Shown one piece after another: positions 1-5,020 of a stretch of 5,093 bases of DNA. The stretch spans positions 1 through 5,093 of the forward strand of contig CAJOED010000109.1 of the NCBI GenBank assembly GCA_905233335.1, written 5' to 3'. The stretch is from an uncultured Synergistales bacterium (GTDB lineage Bacteria > Synergistota > Synergistia > Synergistales > Aminobacteriaceae). The translations under genes and the position numbers were made by a program. The notes below the pieces were generated by a model. The model was not told the origin of the DNA. It made no database searches and was given only the letters and a program-made list of their open reading frames with translations. Each line of letters starts with the position of its first letter. The first letter of the stretch is position 1.

Positions 1-146
1 GCGATTTTTCCGAGCTGTAAAGTATCTTCATTCGTGTATATGACTTCGGGTATCTCTATCTTGATGTTCTGTGCCGCTTGTGCCTCAATAACAAAAAGCA
101 GGAGCATCATCATAAGACACCCCCTCCATAAAATTTTATGCTTCAT
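1..146 (-). CDS. flgA: FlgA, flagellar P-ring assembly chaperone (N-terminal part, cut by window edge)
   Basis: An open frame starts at ATG 146-144, three bases after the flgG stop, and runs off the left edge, giving about 48 codons. The translation starts MKHKILWRGC, followed by a hydrophobic stretch (LMMMLLLFVI) and EAQAAQ. This is a Sec signal peptide with a basic n-region and probable cleavage after the AQA/A residues. The mature part (NIKIEIPEVIYTNEDTLQLG) looks like the start of an FlgA/SAF-type protein. In the family, FlgA is a periplasmic chaperone that helps FlgI form the P ring around the rod. Its position directly after flgG is the usual one and is the main support. The start is uncertain: the first ATG has no clear Shine-Dalgarno and may depend on coupling to flgG. 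The in-frame ATG at 113-111 follows a very strong GGAGGGGG (120-127) at 6 bases, but starting there would remove all n-region positive charges. Only the N-terminus is visible, so the family call is moderate. Confidence 0.72.
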   Translation of the reverse strand, partial: MKHKILWRGCLMMMLLLFVIEAQAAQNIKIEIPEVIYTNEDTLQLGKI

Positions 147-149
147 GTC

Positions 150-941
150 TTAACGTTTCAGGCCGTTAGCAATCCGTAAAAGATCGTCCGCCGTCTGTAT
201 TCCTTTTGAGTTCGCCTCGTAAGCTCTCTGCGCAAAAATCATTTCTACCATTTCTTCCACCACTTGAACGTTCGACATCTCCACGACATTCTGCCTCAAC
301 TGCGGCATACCGTCCTCACCTGGAACTCCCACTATAGGCTCACCGCTCGCTGATGTTTCAACAAACAGCCTGTCGCCCACCGCACGAAGTCCCGAAGGAT
401 TCACGAAACGCGCAAGCTCAATCTGTCCGATTTCCTGAAGCTCTGTCTCGCCGGCAATCCTCACGCTGACTACTCCCGACGGCGATAACTGTATCGACTC
501 CGCTTCATTCGGTACTGTGATAGCAGGCTCAAGCAGTAATCCGTCCTCACTGACTATTTGCCCCTCATTGTCCATCTGCCACGACCCCGAACGCGTATAG
601 CCTATGCTCCCGTCCGGCATCGTTACCTGAAAGTATGCGTTCTCTCCGTCGATTGCCCAGTCAAGAGGCCCGTCCGTTATCTGGTAATTTCCCTCAACCA
701 TGAAGCTCGGTGTTGCTGTTACGCGCGTCCCAAGTCCAACCTGTACGCCCGTCGGAACAACTGAACCTCCCTCAATCGGTGCGCCCGGCTCCCTGTATAT
801 CTGGTACAAAAGATCCTCAAAGTCTGCACGCCGTTTCTTGTAGCCCTGTGTGTTGACGTTGGCCAAGTTGTGAGTTACTACGTCCAAATGCGTCTGCTGG
901 GCTATCATTCCTGACGCGCTCGTCCATAATGAACGTAACAT
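150..941 (-). CDS. flgG: FlgG, flagellar distal rod protein
   Basis: At 263 aa this is normal FlgG length. It builds the distal rod that carries torque through the periplasm to the hook, and is exported by the flagellar type III apparatus without a cleaved signal peptide. Visible features: the N-terminal rod-family helix and motif (NLANVNTQGYKKRRADF, about 25-41); a following segment YQIYREPGAPIEGG...VPTGVQVGLGTRV (46-74), which matches the FlgG-specific loop that separates FlgG from FlgF; the central fold with DGPLDWAIDG (90-99) and GYTRSGSWQMDNEG (114-127); and the C-terminal helix EMSNVQVVEEMVEMIFAQRA (221-240) ending in ANGLKR, typical for FlgG. The usual GFF of the central motif is replaced by NAYF, a small deviation. 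ATG 941 is preceded by AGGAGG (956-961), which overlaps the flgF stop codon; the spacer of 14 bases is rather long. It lies 18 bp after flgF and 3 bp before flgA, so it is very probably co-transcribed. Confidence 0.95.
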   Translation of the reverse strand: MLRSLWTSASGMIAQQTHLDVVTHNLANVNTQGYKKRRADFEDLLYQIYREPGAPIEGGSVVPTGVQVGLGTRVTATPSFMVEGNYQITDGPLDWAIDGENAYFQVTMPDGSIGYTRSGSWQMDNEGQIVSEDGLLLEPAITVPNEAESIQLSPSGVVSVRIAGETELQEIGQIELARFVNPSGLRAVGDRLFVETSASGEPIVGVPGEDGMPQLRQNVVEMSNVQVVEEMVEMIFAQRAYEANSKGIQTADDLLRIANGLKR

Positions 942-959
942 TTTGTGTTCTGCTTCCTC

Positions 960-1766
960 CTATCCTCTGCTGTATGATGTGATTAATTTCTGTGTCTGTT
1001 CGTCATGGGTCATTAGTGCCTTTGATGCTCCCTCGTAAATTCTTTGAGCGTCAATCATCCTTACCATTTCCGTAACAACTTCTACATTTGACATTTCGAC
1101 GGAGCCTGACCATATATTTACGTTTTCGACGGCTTCGGGTTCGCCGGATTGTTCTGTCGGTGTAAGCAAGTTCCGGGACATGTGCCGCAGGTACGTCGGG
1201 TTCGCAAAGTTGAACACAGTAACACGTCCCACTACTGCACCGTCAGCGATAACCTGCCCGCGCCTGTTGATTTCCACGTGTGAAGCATTGCCGATTGACA
1301 GCGAGCCGCCTTCACCCTGTAGCATGAGTCCGTTCGGTGTTACTATGTTCCCGTTGCTGTCAAGCTCGAAATTCCCCGCGCGCGTGTAAAAAGTGTTGTC
1401 GTTCTCATCAGCAACAGCAAAAAATCCCGGCCCGTCAACAGCAATATCAAGAGGGTTATCTGTGTTCTTGATGACTCCGGGAAAAGTGTCCATTACGTCC
1501 TCACTGAATACCGCCGAAAGAGCAAGAGAGCCGATGACTTGTCGTCCCTTCCACGGCATATCAGCAGGGAGAACGGTCGTTAATTTCGTTTCGCCGTCTT
1601 CCGAGATCTTCTCTATTCTGTCGAGCAGGGCTGAAAAGTCAGATACAGCACTCACACGACGCTTATAGCCCGGAGTATCGACGTTCGCGAGGTTGTTGGT
1701 TACGGTGTCGAGTACGGTCTCCTGAACGAGCATTCCCGACGCGGCTTCATATATACCACGATGCAT
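960..1766 (-). CDS. flgF: FlgF-type flagellar rod protein (FlhO-like)
   Basis: A 268 aa flagellar hook-basal body protein of the FlgF/FlgG family, expected in the proximal part of the rod and exported by the flagellar type III system. It has the N-terminal helix and motif NNLANVDTPGYKRR (24-37), the central DNPLDIAVDGPGFFAV (103-118) and YTRAGNFELDSNGNIV (127-142), and the C-terminal MSNVEVVTEMVRMIDAQRIY (225-244). It lacks the FlgG-specific loop. In its place is a non-homologous stretch (about 45-90) rich in charged residues, so FlgF is the better name. In Bacillus the gene at this position, directly after mbl, is flhO. ATG 1766 is preceded by a good Shine-Dalgarno (AGGGAGAG, core about 8 bases upstream). 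The gene starts 21 bp after the mreB stop, and its own stop overlaps the flgG ribosome binding site, pointing to one transcript. FlgF versus a second FlgG-like paralogue rests on position and the missing loop. Confidence 0.9.
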   Translation of the reverse strand: MHRGIYEAASGMLVQETVLDTVTNNLANVDTPGYKRRVSAVSDFSALLDRIEKISEDGETKLTTVLPADMPWKGRQVIGSLALSAVFSEDVMDTFPGVIKNTDNPLDIAVDGPGFFAVADENDNTFYTRAGNFELDSNGNIVTPNGLMLQGEGGSLSIGNASHVEINRRGQVIADGAVVGRVTVFNFANPTYLRHMSRNLLTPTEQSGEPEAVENVNIWSGSVEMSNVEVVTEMVRMIDAQRIYEGASKALMTHDEQTQKLITSYSRG

Positions 1767-1787
1767 TTATCATTCACTCTCCCTTCT

Positions 1788-2834
1788 CTAGTAACGTTTT
1801 CTTGATGAGCGTTTGAGGTTTACGAGCATGGAACTTCTGCCGGTGTTGCGTAAGTTGTCGATTTCAGCGAGTGCCTTTCCTGTTCCTAGTGCGACGCTCT
1901 CCATAGGATTTTCGGCGGTGAAACAGTTTATGCCCGTCTGCTGTGCTATGAGTTCAGGAAGTCCCCGCAGGAGTGCACCTCCGCCCGTCAAGACTATTCC
2001 CCTGTCGATAATGTCGGCTGATAATTCCGGCGGCGTTAGTTCTAACACGTTGCGTATACCGTCAACAAGCGTCTGTATCATCTCACCGATTGCCATATTG
2101 ACAGCAGAACTCGTTACCTCAATTTGTCGCGGCAACCCCTGCACCAAATCACGCCCCTTCACAATCATACGCTGATCTTCTGCTAACGGTGTGCATGTGC
2201 CTATCATGATTTTGAGGTTTTCGGCTGTCTGGTCTCCTATTGCGAGGTTGTACTGACGGCGAAGGTATCTCATTATTCCCTCGTCGAACTTATCACCGCC
2301 CAAACGCAATGACTTTGACACAACGACACCGCCCAGCGATATTACCGCAATGTCCGAAGTTCCTCCGCCGATGTCCACCAGCATTTTGCCGCGTGCCTCT
2401 TCGACGTTGAGATTAGCACCGATAGCCGCCGCCATTGGCTCCTCAATCAGATATGCTTCACGCGCTCCGACCTCAAGTGCCGCCTCAAGAACTGCTCGAC
2501 GTTCTACATCAGTAGCTCCTGAAGGGACGCAGATCATAGCCCTGTTGCGGAAAAATTTTTGTGAGCCTTTCGTTACCCTCCTCATGAAGTGCTGCAGCAT
2601 TGCTTCAGTCATTGCGTAGTTCGCGATTACTCCGTCCCGCAAAGGCCGCACTGATATTATGCTTCCGGGAGTCCTGCCCACCATGTTCTTGGCCTCATAG
2701 CCGACCGCTAATATATCTCCTGTATCCTGGTCAACTGCCACTACTGACGGTTCGCGCAGAACAACGCCGTGATGCTTCTCGTAAATCAGAACTGTAGCAG
2801 TCCCTAAGTCTATTCCTATATCCGTACCGAACAC
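1788..2834 (-). CDS. mreB: MreB/Mbl-type bacterial actin, rod-shape determination
   Basis: A 348 aa actin homologue of normal MreB length. The family polymerises with ATP into membrane-bound double filaments that guide cell-wall synthesis. Nucleotide-site motifs are present in order: phosphate-1 DIGIDLGTATVLIY (5-18), IEEPMAAAIGA (130-140, with the catalytic Glu131), phosphate-2 LVDIGGGTSDIAVIS (152-166) and adenosine motif GIVLTGGGALLRGLPELI (279-296). F94-F95 sits where Thermotoga MreB has its membrane-inserting loop (L93, F94). The KxEIG glutamate that lines the nucleotide pocket in many MreB proteins is Met210 here (LKIMIG). Several segments (PPELSADIIDRG, AENPMESVALGTG) resemble Bacillus Mbl, and mbl is also followed by flagellar rod genes there. 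The C-terminus is basic (KRSSRKRY). The start is GTG 2834-2832, directly after the larB TAA with no gap. GGAG inside the larB end lies 9 bases upstream, so translation is probably coupled. Whether to call it MreB or Mbl cannot be settled here. Confidence 0.95.
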   Translation of the reverse strand: MFGTDIGIDLGTATVLIYEKHHGVVLREPSVVAVDQDTGDILAVGYEAKNMVGRTPGSIISVRPLRDGVIANYAMTEAMLQHFMRRVTKGSQKFFRNRAMICVPSGATDVERRAVLEAALEVGAREAYLIEEPMAAAIGANLNVEEARGKMLVDIGGGTSDIAVISLGGVVVSKSLRLGGDKFDEGIMRYLRRQYNLAIGDQTAENLKIMIGTCTPLAEDQRMIVKGRDLVQGLPRQIEVTSSAVNMAIGEMIQTLVDGIRNVLELTPPELSADIIDRGIVLTGGGALLRGLPELIAQQTGINCFTAENPMESVALGTGKALAEIDNLRNTGRSSMLVNLKRSSRKRY

Positions 2835-3593
2835 TTATTCATTCTCCGTTCGTATTCTGTTAATCATTCCGGCCAAGTAGCCCGCTCCGAAACCGTTATC
2901 AATATTCACGACGCTCACGCCTGACGCGCACGAGTTCAGCATAGCCAGCAGTGCCGACACTCCACCGAATGACGCACCGTAGCCCACGCTCGTTGGGACA
3001 GCGATAACGGGACAATCAGCAAGCCCCCCTAGAACGCTCGCGAGTGCTCCCTCCATGCCCGCAACAGCGATAATGACACTTGCGCTCATGATTTCGTCGA
3101 TGTGTGAGAGTACGCGGTGAAGTCCTGCAACGCCGACATCATAGAGACGTTTTACGCGATTGCCGAGAACTTCTGCTGTGAGTGCTGCTTCTTCTGCAAC
3201 GGGTATATCGCTCGTGCCGCCTGTAGCTACAACAATGAAACTTTTTCCGTCGGGTTTTGGGATTATGCCGGAAATACCTGCATGTGCGTCCTCGTGGTAA
3301 TCTATCTCACAGCCCAAACTCTTCAGCTCATCTGCGCTCTCACGTGAAAGCCTCGTTATGAGTATTGCGTTCTGGTTGTGTTCTCTCATTACGCTGATGA
3401 TGCCGTGAATTTGACGGGGTGTTTTGCCTGCTCCGTAGATGACTTCTGATGCTCCCTGCCGTAACTTTCTGTGCAAATCTACTTTTGCGTAGCCGATGTC
3501 CTCAAAGGGATTTTCTTTGAGTTTCAAGTATGCCTCATCAACTGTTATTATATTGTCGTGGAGATTTTGCAGAATTTGCTTTATGTCATTCAA
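2835..3593 (-). CDS. larB: LarB, pyridinium-3,5-biscarboxylic acid mononucleotide synthase
   Basis: LarB carboxylates nicotinic acid adenine dinucleotide at the pyridinium ring and releases AMP. This is the first step of the nickel-pincer nucleotide cofactor first found in lactate racemase. The C-terminal half is a PurE-like domain. Recognisable stretches (numbered from the TTG start) are GYAKVDLHRKLRQGASEVIY (34-53), VVATGGTSDIPVAEEAA (121-137), YDVGVAGLHRVL (151-162), and AVAGMEGALASVLGGL (176-191) followed by PTSVGYGASFGG. A Cys at about 222 in NSCASGVSVVNIDNG fits the reported active-site cysteine of Lactobacillus LarB. I place the start at TTG 3593-3591, because AGAGGTG (3603-3609) lies 9 bases upstream and the protein then begins with the usual DIKQIL helix and is 252 aa, the normal length. 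The frame is open to GTG 3626, but that start has no ribosome binding site; GTG 3605 lies inside the Shine-Dalgarno itself. larC and larE are not in the window, so the cofactor's client enzyme is unknown. Confidence 0.92.
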   Translation of the reverse strand: MNDIKQILQNLHDNIITVDEAYLKLKENPFEDIGYAKVDLHRKLRQGASEVIYGAGKTPRQIHGIISVMREHNQNAILITRLSRESADELKSLGCEIDYHEDAHAGISGIIPKPDGKSFIVVATGGTSDIPVAEEAALTAEVLGNRVKRLYDVGVAGLHRVLSHIDEIMSASVIIAVAGMEGALASVLGGLADCPVIAVPTSVGYGASFGGVSALLAMLNSCASGVSVVNIDNGFGAGYLAGMINRIRTENE

Positions 3594-3602
3594 ATAAATT
3601 TT

Positions 3603-3609
3603 CACCTCT
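3603..3609 (-). promoter_or_regulatory. larB: Ribosome binding site that decides the larB start (TTG)
   Basis: The minus strand reads AGAGGTG, a good match to the anti-Shine-Dalgarno complement, nine bases before TTG 3593-3591. No comparable site precedes GTG 3626, which follows the acylphosphatase stop by only nine bases. The site therefore favours the TTG start and a leader-free LarB N-terminus that matches the family. Confidence 0.7.
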
Positions 3610-3635
3610 GCAAAATAATAACACACGCAGATAAC

Positions 3636-3932
3636 TTAATACACCGGGGCAAAATTTGTTTCGTCGTCTTTCACTCTCTCGCGGTAAAAAATCACCTGTC
3701 GCACTATTGCCATTGAGGGCCCGCGGCGTAATTTCTCCTTCATTTCGTTCACGAGTTCCGGCATTCCCTGAAAGACAATCATTACGCGTCCGTCATCAAG
3801 ATTCTCAACTTCTCCCGTGAGGCCGAGCCTTTCTGCCTGTTCACATGCCCAGTAGCGAAACCCGACGTGCTGTACTCGTCCGGCGATTAGTGCGCGTACA
3901 CGTATAAAGTTCGTTTTGTCGTCGTAAGTCAT
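3636..3932 (-). CDS. acyP: Acylphosphatase
   Basis: A small cytosolic enzyme of 98 aa, normal for the family, that hydrolyses the carboxyl-phosphate bond of acyl phosphates such as acetyl phosphate. The signature GRVQHVGFRYWACEQAERLG (18-37) carries the phosphate-binding loop and catalytic Arg26. The second signature, LTGEVENLDDGRVMIVFQG (38-56), carries the catalytic Asn44. Two usual residues differ: His22 replaces the Gly of VQGVGFR, and Glu41 replaces the aromatic residue of the common GWVxN motif. Neither is a catalytic residue, so activity is still expected. The C-terminus (TNFAPVY) fits the last beta strand. ATG 3932 has AGGAG eight bases upstream and lies about 30 bases downstream of a TATAAT promoter. 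This makes it the first gene of the train that continues into larB, mreB and the flagellar rod genes. The HypF N-terminal domain has a similar fold, but the protein ends after one domain, so a stand-alone acylphosphatase is the better reading. Confidence 0.93.
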   Translation of the reverse strand: MTYDDKTNFIRVRALIAGRVQHVGFRYWACEQAERLGLTGEVENLDDGRVMIVFQGMPELVNEMKEKLRRGPSMAIVRQVIFYRERVKDDETNFAPVY

Positions 3933-3965
3933 GATATTTTCTCCTGCTGATATTTTGTTGTGAGT

Positions 3966-3990
3966 ATTATAGAGAAAATTTCACGCCCTG
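3966..3990 (-). promoter_or_regulatory. Putative sigma70-type promoter of the acyP-larB-mreB-flgFGA train
   Basis: On the minus strand a perfect TATAAT lies at 3971-3966, about 33 bases before the acyP start. The hexamer 17 bases upstream (TCTGCA) is only a weak -35 match, and there is no extended -10 TG. Transcription would start near 3960 and leave a leader of about 28 bases holding the AGGAG site. No sigma28-type flagellar promoter is visible here, so the rod genes in this train may be expressed constitutively with mreB. The call rests on one hexamer and its position. Confidence 0.5.
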
Positions 3991-4017
3991 CAGAAAAAAT
4001 TACCGGCCACTAGTGAG

Positions 4018-4183
4018 CGTACATGTGTAAGTTCGCAACATTCACTGCCTCACACCCCGACACACACCGCGTACACGCCTGAAGCCGCCGCAACATTCTC
4101 TGCTTCACGACCCGGCACACGAGCATACACGCCCGAAATCGCCGCAACATTCTCTGCCTCACACCCAAACACCAGCCGCTCGT
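4018..4183. repeat. Degenerate tandem repeat, unit about 54-55 bp, roughly three copies
   Basis: A 20-base core (CGCAACATTC[A/T]CTGC[C/T]TCAC on the plus strand) occurs at 4034-4053, 4089-4108 and 4143-4162, with spacings of 55 and 54 bp. The core is followed at a fixed distance by the next GTACA/ATACAC block (4019, 4071, 4125), so the whole unit repeats and not only the core. The two full units match at about 44 of 54 positions by hand alignment. The left copy is partial and more diverged. The right edge overlaps the last codons of the glycosylase gene: GGGTGTGAGGCAG at its stop matches the equivalent part of the next unit. Together with the acyP promoter this explains the gene-free stretch 3933-4158; I saw no rho-independent terminator there. 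Confidence 0.85.
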
Positions 4184-4890
4184 AACTGCTCCGTAACTTT
4201 CCCTGACCAGTCCTTATTTGCTGCTGGTGATGCCGGGCTTGGGTGAAGTATCTTCACGATTTCCGCGTCGATGCTGATTAGTATAGTTTTCGCCCGCTTG
4301 TATGCAAAGCTCCCTATGCCCACGACAAATTCCGGCCTCAAGATTTCCAGCGTCCTTATGAGGCACATATCACAGTACTCAAAAAGTTGTTCGCTCTCGT
4401 CCTGGTTGAGTTTGTCGGGCGTGAAGTTTCTGATGCCTCCTGCGTCTGTGCGTGCAATGAAAAACAATGGGCAGTAGTTGAGTACTATAGCGTCCGCAAA
4501 AAAATTCTCCGCCGTCCCGTAATGTTCCTGAAAGAGTGCCCATAATCTTCTGCCGCTGACTTCCGAACGCTGACACTTCAGACCCTGCACCGGGTATGAG
4601 GGGTGTTCATTTTCGGGAGGAGTGATGTCGAGTTCTCGAATGCCGAGAAAGTTTTTGACGGCGTTAATCTCTCCGAACGGGACTCCTGTCTGTGTCATGC
4701 CCCAGGGGCCGGGATTGATTCCCACGAACACAACGCGGGCTTTGCCGGGGGACTTCTCCATGTATTGCGAGAAACCGTGCCAAGCATAACGCAATGGGTT
4801 ATATGTCTGCATGACCGGGTACGAAAACTTGAGGCCGTCGACCTCATCACAAAGCTGTTCATAAAATGCTAGTATATTTGAGTTTCTCAT
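4159..4890 (-). CDS. smug1: Family 3 (SMUG1-type) uracil-DNA glycosylase
   Basis: A 243 aa base-excision repair enzyme expected to remove uracil and oxidised pyrimidines such as 5-hydroxymethyluracil from DNA. Motif 1 is VGINPGPWGMTQTGVPFGE (56-74), nearly the same as the human SMUG1 motif GMNPGPFGMAQTGVPFG; Asn59 is the catalytic position. VLNYCPLFF (136-144) carries Asn138, the equivalent of the base-reading Asn in human HNLCPLLF. Motif 2 is HPSPASPAANKDW (216-228) with catalytic His216. CQRSEVSGRRLW (106-117) matches the conserved SEVSG segment, and YNPLRYAW (30-37) matches the N-terminal block. All key residues are present and the length is close to the family norm. ATG 4890 is the only possible start, because an in-frame stop lies 9 bases upstream; no Shine-Dalgarno precedes it. 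The last codons (GVWV) lie in the edge of the tandem repeat, so the C-terminus may have been altered. It stands alone as a probable single-gene unit. Confidence 0.93.
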   Translation of the reverse strand: MRNSNILAFYEQLCDEVDGLKFSYPVMQTYNPLRYAWHGFSQYMEKSPGKARVVFVGINPGPWGMTQTGVPFGEINAVKNFLGIRELDITPPENEHPSYPVQGLKCQRSEVSGRRLWALFQEHYGTAENFFADAIVLNYCPLFFIARTDAGGIRNFTPDKLNQDESEQLFEYCDMCLIRTLEILRPEFVVGIGSFAYKRAKTILISIDAEIVKILHPSPASPAANKDWSGKVTEQLRAAGVWV

Positions 4891-5020
4891 AGTATATTAT
4901 ATTTTACACGCACAAACCTTTTTACTATTATAAAGTGCCGGTGTTGCGGTCATAGCAATTTTAGTAGCGTGTTATAATGCACGTCAACATACCAGGAAAA
5001 GGACAGAACTCAAACACGAA
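4891..5020. promoter_or_regulatory. Divergent promoter region between glycosylase and permease
   Basis: This stretch has no gene. On the minus strand TATAAT occurs at 4932-4927 and again at 4901-4896. The nearer one sits only five bases before the glycosylase ATG, so use of that one would give a leaderless message. On the plus strand TATAAT occurs at 4973-4978, about 43 bases before the permease ATG. The -35 hexamers are weak for all three (best for the 4927 site: ATGACC, with a short spacer of 15 bases). A purine-rich AGGAAAAGGA at 4994-5003 lies too far (17 bases) from ATG 5021 to be an ordinary ribosome binding site. The assignments rest on the -10 hexamers alone. Confidence 0.4.

Noticed and set aside
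558..764. Plus-strand open frame opposite flgG
   Set aside because: It is a shadow of flgG in an antisense frame with no recognisable protein features. The same holds for the other plus-strand frames opposite flgF, mreB, larB, acyP and the glycosylase.
2835..3593. PurE (N5-CAIR mutase) instead of LarB
   Set aside because: PurE is only about 160 aa. This protein has the extra N-terminal domain and the YDVGVAGLHRVL and NSCASGV...NIDNG segments typical of LarB.
3966..4000. sigma28-type flagellar promoter ahead of the gene train
   Set aside because: No TAAA-N15-GCCGATAA-like pair was found; only a sigma70-type TATAAT is visible.
3994..4020. Rho-independent terminator for the glycosylase gene (T run on the minus strand after CACTAGTGGCCGG)
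   Set aside because: The only inverted symmetry is the 8-base palindrome CACTAGTG. It gives no loop and is not next to the T run, and no longer stem can be paired.
4045..4175. Small protein encoded in the shifted minus-strand frame of the repeat (about 38 aa from a GTG)
   Set aside because: No ribosome binding site or convincing start is present, and the start would lie inside the glycosylase end. It is kept as an observation about the repeat rather than a gene.
4018..4183. CRISPR array, because a 20-base core recurs about every 54 bp
   Set aside because: The sequence between cores is also similar from copy to copy, the copies are diverged, and there are only three. This is a tandem repeat, not repeats with unique spacers.
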